Shown: piece by piece, positions 17,184 through 27,293 of the stretch
Numbering within the stretch: the first letter of the stretch is position 1
Layout: each line of letters opens with the position of its first letter
Notes under the pieces: model-generated
Told to the model about the DNA's origin: nothing
Databases searched by the model: none
Seen by the model: the letters and a program-made list of their open reading frames with translations, nothing else
Origin: JACVRW01 sp963771715
GTDB lineage: Bacteria; Actinomycetota; Thermoleophilia; Solirubrobacterales; Thermoleophilaceae
Assembly: GCA_963771715.1 (NCBI GenBank)
Contig: CAVYUQ010000014.1
Coordinates: 141,304 to 205,303, forward strand
Direction: 5' to 3'
DNA length: 64,000 nt
Translations under genes and position numbers: made by a program

Positions 17184-18878
17184 ATGGTCACGGCGGAGGA
17201 GATCGCTGCGGTCCAGCTCTTCGCCGGTCTCGACGCTGCCGAGCGTGAGCAGCTGTCCAGGGTGGCGGCGGACATCAGCCTCGTGTCAGGCGAGTACGCG
17301 GCGCACGAGGGCGACGAGCGCGCGCTGTTCGCCGTGCTCGAGGGTCGCATCGAGCCAGTGAAGCTCGTCGACGGGATCGAGCGCGTGGTCGGTGAGCGTC
17401 ATCCGGGCGACGTCTTCGGGGAGGTGCCGATCGTGCTCGGGACGGTGTTCCCGGTTGGCTTTCGCGCCGCGGGGCCCTCGCGCGTCATGCGAATCGAGCC
17501 GCACGACTACCACGCCGTTGCGTCCGTGGTGCCCGACGTGGCAAAGGAGGTCGGCCGGCTGGCGGCGCACCGGATGGGCGGCTCGCGCGGGCTCCAGGGC
17601 ATCGCCGCGGAGCCGCCGCCGCCGCGCGCGATCGTGGTGGGGCAGCGCTGGGATCCGTCCTGCACCGAGCTGCGGCGCTTCCTCGACCGCAACCAGATCT
17701 CGTTCAAGTGGCTCACGCCGGACACGCCGGGCGCGGCAGAGGAGTGGGGTCGCGCCCTACCCGGCGACGACGATCTGCCGGCGGTCCGGGTCATCGACGG
17801 CAAGACCGTGATTCGGCCTCACCACCGCCGGATCGCCGAGTTGCTCGGCCTCGGCACCGAGGCAGATGACGCGGAGTACGACACGGTGATCGTGGGCGCG
17901 GGCCCCGCGGGCCTGGCCGCGGCCGTGTACGGGGCATCGGAGGGCCTGAGCACGATCGTGGTCGAGCGCGAGGCGCCCGGCGGCCAGGCCGGCAGCTCCT
18001 CGCGGATCGAGAACTACCTCGGCTTCCCGTCGGGCGTCTCCGGCGACGAGCTTGCGAGCCGCGCCCTTCAGCAGGCGCGCAGGCTCGGCGCCGAGATCCT
18101 CGTGACCCGGTCGATCACGCGGATCGACCCGGCCACCCGTGGCGTCCACCTCGACGGCGGCGACGTGCTGCGGGCGCGCACGATCATCCTGGCCTGCGGA
18201 GTGGCGTGGCGACGGCTGTCGATCGACGGGTTCGACCGGCTCGCCGGGAAGGGCATCTCGTACGGCGCGGCCCGCAGCGAGGCATCGAACACCCATGGCC
18301 TCGACGTGCACATCGTGGGTGCCGGCAACTCGGCGGGGCAGGCCGCGATGTTCTTCGCGACCCACGCTCGCAGCGTCACGATCCTCGCCCGCGGCGACAG
18401 GCTCGAGAAGAGCATGTCGCGCTACCTCACCGACCAGCTCGCCACGAGGCCGAACATTCGGACGATCTTCGGAGCCGAGGTCACGGCCGCGCACGGCGAG
18501 GTCTCGATCGAGGCGATCGAAATCCGCGACAAGGCCACCGGCGAGACGAGCCGGCTCGACTCAGGGGGGCTGTACATCTTCATCGGCGCGGACGCGCAGA
18601 CGGCATGGCTCCCGCCGGAGATCGCGCTCGACCGCAACGGCTTCGTGTTGACGGGCTCGGACATGCGCGCAGCGGGCCGATGGGCGCTCGACCGCGACCC
18701 GTACCTCCTGGAGACGAGCGTTCCGGGCGTCTTCGCGTGCGGCGACGTGCGCTTCGCTCCCGTGAAGCGCGTGGCGGCCGCCGTCGGCGAGGGCAGCATG
18801 GCCATCGCCTTCGTGCATCAGTACCTGAAGAGCGCCGACGTGGAGCTCAGGTCGCTATCTCTGTCGCGACCGCGTTGA
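17184..18878 (+). CDS. cNMP-binding / glutaredoxin-like / thioredoxin-reductase-like fusion flavoprotein
   Basis: A 564-aa three-part protein. Residues 1-130 form a cyclic-nucleotide-binding-like domain (LFAGLDAAEREQL, GDVFGEVPIVLGTVFP). Residues about 148-225 form a glutaredoxin/thioredoxin-like domain (AIVVGQRWDPSCTELRRFLD, then DDLPAVRVIDGK). Residues about 232-555 form a TrxR-like FAD/NAD(P)H module (VIVGAGPAGLAAAVYGASEG, GGQAGSSSRIENYLGFP, VHIVGAGNSAGQAAMFFA, PGVFACGDVR). The TrxR CxxC site is missing: where it should lie the sequence reads GISYGAARSEASN. The electron acceptor must therefore differ from thioredoxin, perhaps the fused Grx domain. ATG at 17184. Its tail overlaps the convergent surface-protein gene by 32 bp. 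Confidence 0.88.
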   Translation: MVTAEEIAAVQLFAGLDAAEREQLSRVAADISLVSGEYAAHEGDERALFAVLEGRIEPVKLVDGIERVVGERHPGDVFGEVPIVLGTVFPVGFRAAGPSRVMRIEPHDYHAVASVVPDVAKEVGRLAAHRMGGSRGLQGIAAEPPPPRAIVVGQRWDPSCTELRRFLDRNQISFKWLTPDTPGAAEEWGRALPGDDDLPAVRVIDGKTVIRPHHRRIAELLGLGTEADDAEYDTVIVGAGPAGLAAAVYGASEGLSTIVVEREAPGGQAGSSSRIENYLGFPSGVSGDELASRALQQARRLGAEILVTRSITRIDPATRGVHLDGGDVLRARTIILACGVAWRRLSIDGFDRLAGKGISYGAARSEASNTHGLDVHIVGAGNSAGQAAMFFATHARSVTILARGDRLEKSMSRYLTDQLATRPNIRTIFGAEVTAAHGEVSIEAIEIRDKATGETSRLDSGGLYIFIGADAQTAWLPPEIALDRNGFVLTGSDMRAAGRWALDRDPYLLETSVPGVFACGDVRFAPVKRVAAAVGEGSMAIAFVHQYLKSADVELRSLSLSRPR

Positions 18879-19617
18879 ACGAGCACTCCCCGCCCACGAA
18901 CACGATCCTGGCCTCGACGAGCGTGACCTGGTTGCCGATGGCGATCGTGAACCGTGCCAGTGCCCTGCCCTCGAGCACCACGGGGCCCGATATCTGGAGC
19001 GTCGCGTTCCCGCCGTTCGCCACCGAGCTGTAGAAGATCTGGTTCGCGGGGATCGAGCCGTCCTGCACCTTGTCGGCCCAGACGTCGGCCGTCGACCCGC
19101 TCGTGTTGGTGAACTTGAACACCGAGCCCACCGAGGCGGGGTTGCCGCAGTCGAGGGTGAAGTTCCCCGCGCCGGCCAGCGGGAAGGGCGCCGAGTCGAC
19201 GCTGTCGGGGGCATCGGTGCCCCGGACCGCCCGGATGCCACCCCGCCCGCGCACCAGGTCCGCGGCGTCCACGCCGTCGAGGCGGTCGGCGTTCGGCACC
19301 GTCTCGAGGGTGGACTCGTTCACCTTTGCGCCCGTCACGGCCGCATCGGCGAGCTTCGCCTCGGTGACCGCCCCGGTGGCGAGCTTCGGCCCCGTGACGG
19401 CGCCGGTGGCCAGCTTCGCGGGAGACACGACCCTCGCCTTCAGGTGCTTTCGGGCGACCTGGCCCTGCTTGATGTGCTTGGAGCGGACAGCGTTCCTCTT
19501 GATGTCATCCGCGCCGATCTGCGCCGCGGCGTAGGCGCCACCGCCCAGCACTCCGAACACCGCGATCGTCGACATGACGTTCGCGTACGTGAGCGCGCAC
19601 CTGATCCGATCGAGCAT
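18847..19617 (-). CDS. exported surface-type protein with short tandem repeats
   Basis: A 256-aa protein with start ATG 19617 and AAGGAGG 6 nt upstream. The opening MLDRIRCALTYANVMSTIAV continues into a hydrophobic helix ending at AYAA. A basic segment (DDIKRNAVRSKHIKQGQVAR) follows. Next come imperfect ten-residue repeats (SPAKLATGAV, GPKLATGAVT, EAKLADAAVT, GAKVNESTLE) and the LDGVDAADLVRG motif. A C-terminal beta domain follows (about 130-256). This layout recurs in Thermoleophilia as a family of unknown surface proteins. The function is not known; cell-surface or extracellular is inferred. Confidence 0.75.
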   Translation of the reverse strand: MLDRIRCALTYANVMSTIAVFGVLGGGAYAAAQIGADDIKRNAVRSKHIKQGQVARKHLKARVVSPAKLATGAVTGPKLATGAVTEAKLADAAVTGAKVNESTLETVPNADRLDGVDAADLVRGRGGIRAVRGTDAPDSVDSAPFPLAGAGNFTLDCGNPASVGSVFKFTNTSGSTADVWADKVQDGSIPANQIFYSSVANGGNATLQISGPVVLEGRALARFTIAIGNQVTLVEARIVFVGGECSFNAVATEIAT

Positions 19618-19678
19618 CGTCGGCCTCCTTCGGGACCGGCGAGAAGCTAGACACGGGCTCGGACATAGGATCACCGCC

Positions 19679-21188
19679 ATGGTGCGGGCCGCGACCCTGG
19701 GGGGCGTCGCCGCGGTGTTCGGCGCGGTCGTGATCCTGCGCTGGCAGGAGGGGTTCTCCAACGTGGACGACTACCTCTACGCCGCGCAGACGCGCGCCTA
19801 CTTCGACGCGCTCCCGGACCCGGGCGCGCTCGTCGACGCCTGGCGGGCGAACGGGTCGAATGCTCCGGCGCTGCCCACGCTCGCGCTGCCGCTCGCCGCC
19901 GCCGGGTCGTCGCCGCACTGGCTCGTGGTGGTCCAGCTGATTCCGCTGCTCGTGCTCGTGGCGAGCGTGCGGAGCCTGCTCGGGAGCCTCGGCGTGGCGC
20001 CCCGCGCGGCGTGGATCGGCGCCGGCGGCATCGGCCTGCTCGCGCCGGTTCTCGGCTATGCCGCGATGTACCACTTCGGGCTCGCCGCGGCGGCCTGCAC
20101 CGCGCTCGCGTTCGCGGCGTACGCGCGCTCAGACCGCCTCGCGCGGCGAGCGGCCGGCTCTGGTCCTGGGCCTCGCGCTCGGCGCGCTGGCGCTCACGCG
20201 GGTGATGGCGCCCGTGTACGTCCTGGCGGTGGCGGCGCCGATCGCGGTGGACGTCCTCGCCGGTCTCGACCGGGAACGGCTGGCCAACGCAGGGCTCGCC
20301 GTGCTCGCGGCCGCGGTCGTGGCCGCGCCGTGGTGGGCGGTGTCGGGTGGAACCGCTTGGGACTACCTCGTGTCGGCCGGCTATGGCGAGAACATCTTCA
20401 CCCACGAGGCGTCGCGGTTGGAGATCGCGCGCGAGCGCTTCGACTGGACCGCGGACGAGAGCGGATGGCTGCTCACCGGGCTGCTCGCGCCACTGCTCGG
20501 GTACTCGGCCTGGGCCGTCTGGCGGAGGGTCGAGGGCTGGCGGCTGCTCGCGTGCGTGCTCGGAGCCTGCATCGTCGGCATGGCCGTGCTGGCCACGAGC
20601 AGCAACGCGGGCACGGCCTTCGCGCTGCCCTTCGTGGTGCTCGGCGCGTGCGCGGCCGTGGCTGTGGTGCGCCACCTGGCGCCGTGGCTCCAGCGGGCGG
20701 CGATGGCGGGATCTGCGGCGGTCGTGGTGGTGCCGGCGCTGGCGCTCGTCGGGATCCTGCCGGACGCCTCGATCGCGGGGCAGCCCCTGTGGCGCGAGGG
20801 GATACCCGCGTGGGAGCAGGGTCGCGCGGCCCTCGCGTGCGAGCGCTGCGGGCTGCCCGACAGCGACGCGCTCAACCACGACGTCCTGCGCGTGATCGGC
20901 GACCGCCCCACGCTGATGGTGCGCGCCGACGCGCTGCTCAACCCCAACGGCCTCCGCTATCTCGGTCCGGCGCAGATCTCCGCGCCGGCCGTGCCCGGCA
21001 CGGTGAGCGAGAGCGACCTCGCGACGGCCCGCTTCGTGATCGCGGGCGGAACGCTCGCGCCCTACCTCCCGCCGGTGGACCCGACCGAGCTCACCGCGGC
21101 GCTGAGGGCGGCACGCTTCCGGCCGGTACTGCGGCTCGATCTCGCCACGTACAACACGATCGTCGTGTGGTCCCGCTCTGGGAGATGA
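19679..21188 (+). CDS. polytopic membrane protein, GT-C glycosyltransferase-like, frameshifted near 20150
   Basis: About 502 aa after removing one extra base at about 20150 (after RSDRLAR the frame resumes GERPALVLGLALGALALTRV). Hydrophobic helices recur from residue 5 to about 350. After the first helix comes WQEGFSNVDDYLYAAQTRAY, the acidic first-loop DD pattern typical of GT-C glycosyltransferases (ArnT/PMT-like). The C-terminal 130 residues are soluble and extracytoplasmic, containing the pair ACERCGLPDSDALNHD. A lipid-linked sugar donor is inferred from the fold only. ATG at 19679; it is divergent from the surface protein with 61 bp between. Confidence 0.75.
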
Positions 21189-21316
21189 CCCCCAAATGGT
21201 GGCGATGCCGGCTAGCGCCAACGCCGCGACATCCACGGTTACGAGCCACGCCGACTCGGGCGCTGGGCAGTAGCCCGGATCCGACACCCGCGCAACTGCG
21301 TGAGCGCCGGGTTCAG

Positions 21317-21405
21317 CGGAGGGGGAGGGATTCGAACCCTCGGACGACGTTGCCGCCGTCAACGGTTTTCGAGACCGCCCCGTTCAACCGCTCCGGCACC
21401 CCTCC
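21317..21405 (-). tRNA. tRNA-Ser (anticodon CGA)
   Basis: Read on the minus strand: acceptor GGAGGGG (21405-21399) pairs with CCCCTCC (21324-21318), discriminator G at 21317. The anticodon loop CTCGAAA gives CGA. A long serine variable arm and the GAGGG-TTCGAAT-CCCTC T arm complete the class II fold. CCA is not encoded. It reads the UCG serine codon, a frequent one in GC-rich genomes. Confidence 0.95.
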
Positions 21406-21440
21406 GAGGCTCACGATGATAGGGACGCCGCGGTCGGCCG

Positions 21441-23167
21441 TCAGAACTGGACGTCGGCCCCGAGGAGCCCGTCGAGCTCCTCCGGCGGCAGCGGCCTGCG
21501 CGAACAGGAAGCCCTGGCCCAGCGGGCAGCCGAGCTCGCGGAGGTCGGCCACCTGCTCCGAGGTCTCGATGCCCTCGGCCACGACCTCCATCTCGAGGGC
21601 GCGGCCCATCGCGATCGCGGCGGCCACCAGCGCCGAGTCCGGCGAGTTGGCGGCCATGCCCGCCACGAAGGAGCGGTCGATCTTGAGGATGTCGGCCGGC
21701 ATCTCGCGCAGGTGGTCGAGCGAGGCGTAGCCGGTTCCGAAGTCGTCGATCGCGATCCGCACGCCCGCCGCGCTCAGCTCGCGCAGTGCGCGGAAGCCGG
21801 TCTCGCGGTCGGCCATGGCGGTGCTCTCGGTCACCTCGATGGTGAGCCGGTGCGGGTCGAGCGCCGCGCGCCTCACCGCGTTCAGCACGGTCGGCACCAC
21901 GTCCGGGTGCGTCAGCTCGCGCGCACTCAGGTTCACGGCGAGGCTGAATGTCGAGCCGTGGCCGTTGCGGCGGTCCCAGTCGCGCAGCCGCCGGCACGCC
22001 TCCCCGACCGCCCAGGCGCCCACCTGCACGATCAGGCCGCTCTCCTCGGCCACCGGCAGGAACTTGTCGGGAGTGAGCAGCCCGCGCTCCGGGTGCTGCC
22101 AGCGGATCAGCGCCTCGGCGCCCACCATCTCGCCGGTCTCGAGGTTCACGAGCGGCTGGTAGAACAGGCGCAGCTCGCCGCGCCCGAGCCCGTGCTGGAG
22201 CTCCTGCTCGATCGACAGCTCCTCCACCGCGCGCTCGCGCATCGCCATGTCGAACAGCTCGGTGCGGGCGCCGCCGCGCTCCTTCGCGCGGTACATCGCC
22301 GCGTCGGCGTCCTCCACGAGCCGCGAGGCCTCGACCTCGTCGCCGGGCTCGGCCATCGCGATGCCGATGCTGGCGCTCAGGCGCAGCTCGGCTCCGCCCG
22401 CGCGCACCGGCTCGGCCAGCTCGCGCTGCAGGCGGTCGGCCACGCCCACGGCCTCGAGCACGCCGCCCACGGCCTCGCACAGCACGGTGAACTCGTCGCC
22501 GCCGAAGCGGGCGACGGTGTCCTCGGGCCGGATCGTGCGCTGGATGCGCCCTGCCACCTCGCGGAGGACCTCGTCGCCGGCGGCGTGGCCGAGGCTGTCG
22601 TTGATGCGCTTGAAGCGGTCAAGGTCGAGGAAGTAGACCGCCGTGGCATGGCTGCGGCCGCGGTGGGCGATGGCGTGGCTCAGCCGGTCGCTGAAGAGGG
22701 CGCGGTTGGGCAGGCCGGTGAGCGAGTCGTAGAGCGCGAGCCGCTCGAGCTCCGCCTCCATCCGCTTGCGGTCGCTCACGTCGAGGAAGACTCCGTAGAA
22801 GAGCGGCGACTCCTGGCCGTCGTCCCCGCGCACGACCGTCATCTCGTCGCGGATCCATACGACCCGCCCGTCGGCGCGGCTGATCCGGTACTCCTGGACG
22901 AGCGCCTCGCCGGAGCTCGCGCACTCGGCCTCGTTGCTGATCACGCGGTCGGCGTCGTCGGGATGGAGCAGCCGGTCCCAGAGCCCGCCGTCCTCCATCC
23001 AGCTCTCCTGCGTGAAGCCGAGCACGCGCTCGATCGACGGGCTGATGTACAGGCATTGGCCGTTCACGCCCGGCTCGTAGACGTAGGCGACGGATGGGCA
23101 CGCCCTCGGCCAGGGGGCCGTATGTGGACTCGATCCGACGGAGGATCGCCTTGGGATCCACGGACAT
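21441..23167 (-). CDS. PAS-GGDEF-EAL cyclic-di-GMP turnover protein, two frameshifts
   Basis: A 574-aa cytoplasmic sensor once two inserted bases are removed. At about 23093, GVP then continues SVAYVYEPGVNGQCLYISP. At about 21498, FAQ then continues PLPPEELDGLLGADVQF and a stop at 21441. The PAS domain is at about 18-140. The GGDEF domain (about 150-305) keeps RFGGDEFTVL. The EAL domain (about 320-565) keeps EALIRWQHPE, NLSARELTHP, IDDFGTGYASL and VAEGIET, so both catalytic sites look competent. There is no membrane segment. The raw frame also runs on through tRNA-Ser, which is an artefact. Confidence 0.9.
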
Positions 23168-23198
23168 TGAAGTTCTTATCGGCAGCAATGCCGCGGAT

Positions 23199-23669
23199 CT
23201 ATCGCCTGGAGGCGAAGAATGCACGCAGCAGTTCCGCGGCTTCCTGAGCGAGCAGACCGCCTGCCACGGCGGGACGGTGGTTCAGGCGCGGCTCGGCCAG
23301 CACGTTCAGGACGCTTCCGGCCGCTCCAGCCTTGGGATCCTCGGCCGCGTAGACCACCCGCGGGACTCGCGCGAGGACGATCGCGCCGGCGCACATCGCG
23401 CACGGCTCGAGCGTCACGTACAGGGTCGTGTCGAGCAGGCGCCAGCTCTCCAGGCGCCGGGACGCCTCGCGCAGCGCGAGCATCTCGGCGTGAGCCGTCG
23501 GGTCGCTGCGCAGCTCGCGCTCGTTGCGGGCCGCCGCGATCACCTCGCCGTCGTGCACGATCACCGCGCCGATCGGGACGTCGTCGTGGTCGACCGCGCG
23601 CTCGGCCTCGCGCAGGGCGAGTCGCATGAAGTACTCGTCGCGCGGGAACAGCCCCGAGCTGACGCTCAC
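23199..23669 (-). CDS. tadA: tRNA adenosine(34) deaminase TadA
   Basis: A 156-aa cytidine-deaminase-fold enzyme that converts A34 to inosine in tRNA-Arg(ACG). Zinc and catalytic motifs are intact: DPTAHAEMLALREAS (HAE) and YVTLEPCAMCAGAI (PCxxC). Length and the EYFMRLALREAERAV start match TadA rather than guanine or cytosine deaminases. GTG 23669 overlaps the TGA of the epimerase gene (GTGA), so it is coupled to it. Confidence 0.92.
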   Translation of the reverse strand: MSVSSGLFPRDEYFMRLALREAERAVDHDDVPIGAVIVHDGEVIAAARNERELRSDPTAHAEMLALREASRRLESWRLLDTTLYVTLEPCAMCAGAIVLARVPRVVYAAEDPKAGAAGSVLNVLAEPRLNHRPAVAGGLLAQEAAELLRAFFASRR

Positions 23670-24771
23670 GGCGCCACCATCCTGCGCCCCACGTAGCGCT
23701 CCGCCGCGCGCAGGGCGCCGAGCGCGCCCGTGCGCTCGGCCACGCGCATGCCCGCGGCCGCGAGCGACAGCGCGCGACGGCCGGCCGCCGCCCAGCGCGC
23801 CGCTCTCGATCAGCTCGCGGTACCAGTCGATCGTGTCGCCGAGCGTGCGGTCGAGGCCGCGCGAGCGGTAGCCGAGCTCGCCGCGCGCCTTGCGAGACGA
23901 GTAGCGCCAGTTCTGCGCCATCAGCACGAGTCCCTCGGCGGAGATGGGGCTCGGCAGGCCGGCGGCCTCGGCCGCGCGGCGCGAGCGCCCCGGCCTCGCG
24001 CGGCAGCACCAGCAGCGGGTGGCGCACGCCGGACAGCTCGGCCACGCGCTCGAACAGCTCGACCCAGGTGAGGTCGTGCCCGCCGAGCACGTAGCGCTCG
24101 CCCGGCCTGCCGCGCTCGGCCGCCAGCATGTGGCCCTTGGCCACGTCGCGCACGTCCACCACGTTGGTCTCGCCGTCCACGAGGGCGGGCAGCCGCCCGC
24201 GCAGGTAGCTCCCGATCATGCGCGTGGAGGTCTCCCCGGGCGCGCTGCGGTCCACCGGCACGCCGAAGACGTAGGACGGGTTCACGATCACCACCTCGAC
24301 GCCGTGCCGGGCGCCGGCCGCGAGCGCCTCCGCCTCGCCCTCGTGCTTGGCGTCCGGATAGGCGAGCCCGAGCCCGCCGCCGCGATAGAAGTCGTCCTCG
24401 CTGCCGACCTCGCCGGGCGGGGCCGGGCCGATGCCGGCCACGCTCGAGGTGACCACCACGCGGCCGACGTCCTCGGCGGCGGCGGCCTCCACCGCGATGC
24501 GCGGCGACAGCGCGTTCACCTGCCAGACCCGCTCGGCGGGGTGCGAGCCCACGAATCCGGCACAGTGGAAGACGGTGTCGCAGCCGCGGAAGGCCCGCCG
24601 CAGCGCCGCTCGGTCGAGCACGTCCGCCTTGACCGGCTCGGCGTCGGTGTCGCCCAGGCGTGTCAACCGCGCCTCTTCCCGGTACGTGACACGCACAGGG
24701 CCACGTTCGGACGCAAGTTCAGCGACGTGCGCGCCGATGAACCCGGTGGCGCCCGTTACACAGACCGTCAC
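23666..24771 (-). CDS. NAD-dependent epimerase/dehydratase (extended SDR), two frameshifts
   Basis: NAD(P)-binding SDR protein, 367 aa after correction. GTG 24771 gives VTVCVTGATGFIGAHVAELA, with the GxxGxxG cofactor loop at residues 7-13. The catalytic region is SSVAGIGPAP with the Tyr of GLAYPDAKHEGE (YxxxK). One extra G in a GGGG run near 23985 breaks the frame after LPREAG; the corrected frame reads RSRRAAEAAGLPSPI and then MAQNWRYSSRKARGELGYRS. A second extra base near 23783 breaks the tail; corrected it ends LGALRAAERYVGRRMVAP. The conserved GYRSRGLDRTLGDTIDWYRE motif resembles hopanoid-associated and dihydroflavonol-4-reductase-type SDRs. Confidence 0.87.
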
Positions 24772-24829
24772 AACTTCCGCGTGGGCAATTTGTTCGTGCG
24801 TTCGTACACTCCGGGCCCACCGTAACCCA

Positions 24830-26135
24830 ATGCCGATACGCCTCCCCCTTCTAATCGCCGCCGCCATGCTGGTGCTGATCGTTCCCGCGGGCGCGCGCGC
24901 GGCGGACTACGTGCCGGACGAGGTGATCGTCCACTACGAGCGCGGCACCGGCGGAGGCGTGGCGGCGCAGGTGGCGGCCGAGGCCGGGACGCAGCCGGTC
25001 CAGGCACTCCCGGGGGGCTCCGAGCAGCTCCAGATCGACGACGGCGAGTCGGTGCGCGAGACCATCTCCGAGCTGAAGGCCGACCCGAACGTGGCCTACG
25101 CGGTGCCGAACTGGCGCGCGCGGGCGGCCGCCGAGCCGAACGACCCCAACTCCCGGCTCCAGTGGAACCTCTTCGGCGCCTACGGGATCAACGTGGTCGA
25201 GGCCTGGTCGCTCGCGCAGGGGCTCGGCGCGCCCGCCGGCCGAGGCGCTGTCGTGGCGCTGCTCGACAGCGGCGTGGCCTACGAGCGCCGCGGCCGCTAC
25301 CGGCGCGCGCCGGACCTGCGCCGCTCCACGTTCGTGCGCCCCTACGACTTCATCGGCAAGGACCGCCACCCGAACGACGTGTTCGGCCACGGCACGCACG
25401 TGGCCGGCACGATCGCGCAGACCACGAACAACGGCGTGGGCACCGCGGGCATCGCCTACAAGGCGAAGATCATGCCGCTGCGCGTGCTCGACTCGATCGG
25501 CGAAGGCGACTCGGTGGCCATCGCGCGGGCGATCCGCTACGCCGGGCGCTACCGCGCCGACGTGATCAACCTCTCGCTCGAGTTCCCCGCCGAGGTGCGC
25601 GCCGCCGAGATCCCCGACGTTCTGGCGGCGCTGCGCTACGCGCACCGGCGCGGCTCCGTGGTGGTGGCCGCGGCCGGCAACCAGTCGGACATAGCCGTGG
25701 CCTACCCGGCTCGCGCCCAGTCGGTGATCGCGGTCGGGGCCACCACGGTCACGGGCTGCCAGGCGGACTACTCGAACACGGGCGAGGATCTCGACCTGGT
25801 CGCGCCGGGCGGCGGGCCCGACGCCCCCAACTCGGGCGGCGCCTGGGACGAGGAGCACTGCGACCCGGACTCCATCGGCCGGCCGATCATCCAGCAGACC
25901 TTCAAAGACGAAGGGCTGGTGCAGAGGTTCGGCTTCCCGCGCGACTTCGAGGGCACCTCCATGGCGGCCCCGCACGTCTCGGCGACCGCAGCGCTCGTGA
26001 TAGCGACGAAGCGGCTGGGTCCCGAACCCGAGCCCCGGCGACGTGGAGAGGCACCTCGAGGCCACCGCGCGGCCGACCGACAGGCCGGACCGCTACGGCG
26101 CGGGCCTGCTCGACGCCGCGGCGGCGCTGCGCTGA
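24830..26135 (+). CDS. secreted subtilisin-like serine protease (S8), frameshifted near the 3' end
   Basis: A 434-aa exported protease. The signal peptide is residues 1-24 (ending GARA). An I9-like propeptide region (about 25-95) ends YAVPNWRARA. The catalytic triad is visible: D146 in VVALLDSGVAY, H187 in FGHGTHVAGT and S377 in GTSMAAPHVS, with oxyanion N284 in AAAGNQSD. One extra base near 26031 derails the last 35 codons; removing it yields NPSPGDVERHLEATARPTDR and a stop at 26133-26135. ATG at 24830; divergent from the epimerase with 58 bp between. Confidence 0.92.
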
Positions 26136-26154
26136 GCGCGTCGGCGGGCGGGCG

Positions 26155-26598
26155 CTAGGTCGTCCGGATGATCATCACGCTGCAGGGAGCGTGATGAGAC
26201 ACCTTGTTCGGCACGCTGCCGAGCAGGAAGCGCTTCGCGCCCGTCATGCCCTTGTTGCCGACCACGATCAGGTCCGCACCCTCCTCCTCGGCGACGTCGA
26301 GGATCGCGTCCGCGGGGTCGCCCTCGCGCGCGTGGGTCTGCACGTCGACGCCCCCGTCGCGCAGCGTGGTGGCCGCCTGCTCGAGCGTCTCCGCCACGTC
26401 CTCGCGCGGGTTGACCATCCACTGGAGGTCACCCGGCACCTGCTGGCGCTCCTCGCGCAGGCGCCCCTCGGGCACCGGCTCGTAGGCGCTCACCAGGTGC
26501 ACCTTCGCGCCGATCTTCTGCGCGAGCTCTGCGGCTTGGCGTACGGCCTCGCCGGCGGTTTCCGATCCATCCGTTCCCACAACCATGGAAGTGAACAC
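26155..26598 (-). CDS. universal stress protein (UspA family)
   Basis: A 147-aa single Usp domain: FTSMVVGTDGSETAGEAVRQ at the start, and the ATP-binding signature VVGNKGMTGAKRFLLGSVPN before HAPCSVMII at the end. The GTG at 26598 aligns with family starts. It is convergent with the protease gene (19-bp gap) and divergent from the NarL-type regulator (57 bp). Confidence 0.92.
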   Translation of the reverse strand: MFTSMVVGTDGSETAGEAVRQAAELAQKIGAKVHLVSAYEPVPEGRLREERQQVPGDLQWMVNPREDVAETLEQAATTLRDGGVDVQTHAREGDPADAILDVAEEEGADLIVVGNKGMTGAKRFLLGSVPNKVSHHAPCSVMIIRTT

Positions 26599-26655
26599 GA
26601 CGCGATCATATGAAGGATGGCCGTTTCGTGGCAGAGGCATTAGGGTTGGACCCGG

Positions 26656-27282
26656 ATGTCCACACCGACTCGCTGCATGGCCGTCGACGATCACCCGACG
26701 GTGCGGCAAGGACTCGGCCTCATGTTCGGACTGGCCCCGGACCTTGAGCTCGTGGGGTCGGTCGAGAATGGTGAGGACGTGATCGAAGCCGTGAAGCGCC
26801 TCCGCCCGGAGGTCGTGATCATGGACGTGCGGCTGCCCGGGATCGACGGCATCTCCGCGGTGAAGCGGATCGCCGAGGCCGCGCCGGAGGTGAAGACGGT
26901 GATGTTCTCCGCCTACGGCGACAAGCGCCTGCTGTCGGACGCCATCGCCGCCGGCGCGCGCGGCTACGTGATGAAGGGCTCGCCGCCCGAGGACCTGCTG
27001 CGAGCCATCCGCACGGTCACGGCGGGCAAGCCGTTCGTGGACCCGTCGCTCTCGCCCGCGCTGCTGATGTCGCAGGTCGGGCCGGACGCTCCGCTCTCCG
27101 AGCGCGAGCGCGAGATCCTCCAGCTGCTCGCCGAGGGCCTCCACACCGAGGAGGTCGCGCGGCGCATCGGGCTCAGCACCGAGACGGTGAAGTCGGACAC
27201 CAAGCGCGCGATCCTGAAGCTCGAGGCCGACACGCGCGTGCACGCGGTCGCGATCGCGCTGCGCCAGGCGATCATCGAGTAG
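26656..27282 (+). CDS. NarL/FixJ-family response regulator
   Basis: A 208-aa regulator. The receiver domain (about 6-125) has the acidic pair DD11-12, phospho-acceptor D57 in VVIMDVRLPG and Lys in YVMKGSPPEDL. A LuxR-type helix-turn-helix (about 140-200) reads LSEREREILQLLAEGLHTEE, then RIGLSTETVKSD. It is an orphan: no kinase gene is adjacent. An inverted repeat GGGT-TGG-ACCC lies immediately before the start codon. Confidence 0.93.
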   Translation: MSTPTRCMAVDDHPTVRQGLGLMFGLAPDLELVGSVENGEDVIEAVKRLRPEVVIMDVRLPGIDGISAVKRIAEAAPEVKTVMFSAYGDKRLLSDAIAAGARGYVMKGSPPEDLLRAIRTVTAGKPFVDPSLSPALLMSQVGPDAPLSEREREILQLLAEGLHTEEVARRIGLSTETVKSDTKRAILKLEADTRVHAVAIALRQAIIE

Positions 27283-27293
27283 GCGCTTCGCCG

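Noticed and set aside
21313..21440. C-terminal extension of the GGDEF-EAL frame through tRNA-Ser(CGA)
   Set aside because: It results from a one-base insertion; the corrected frame ends at 21441 before the tRNA.
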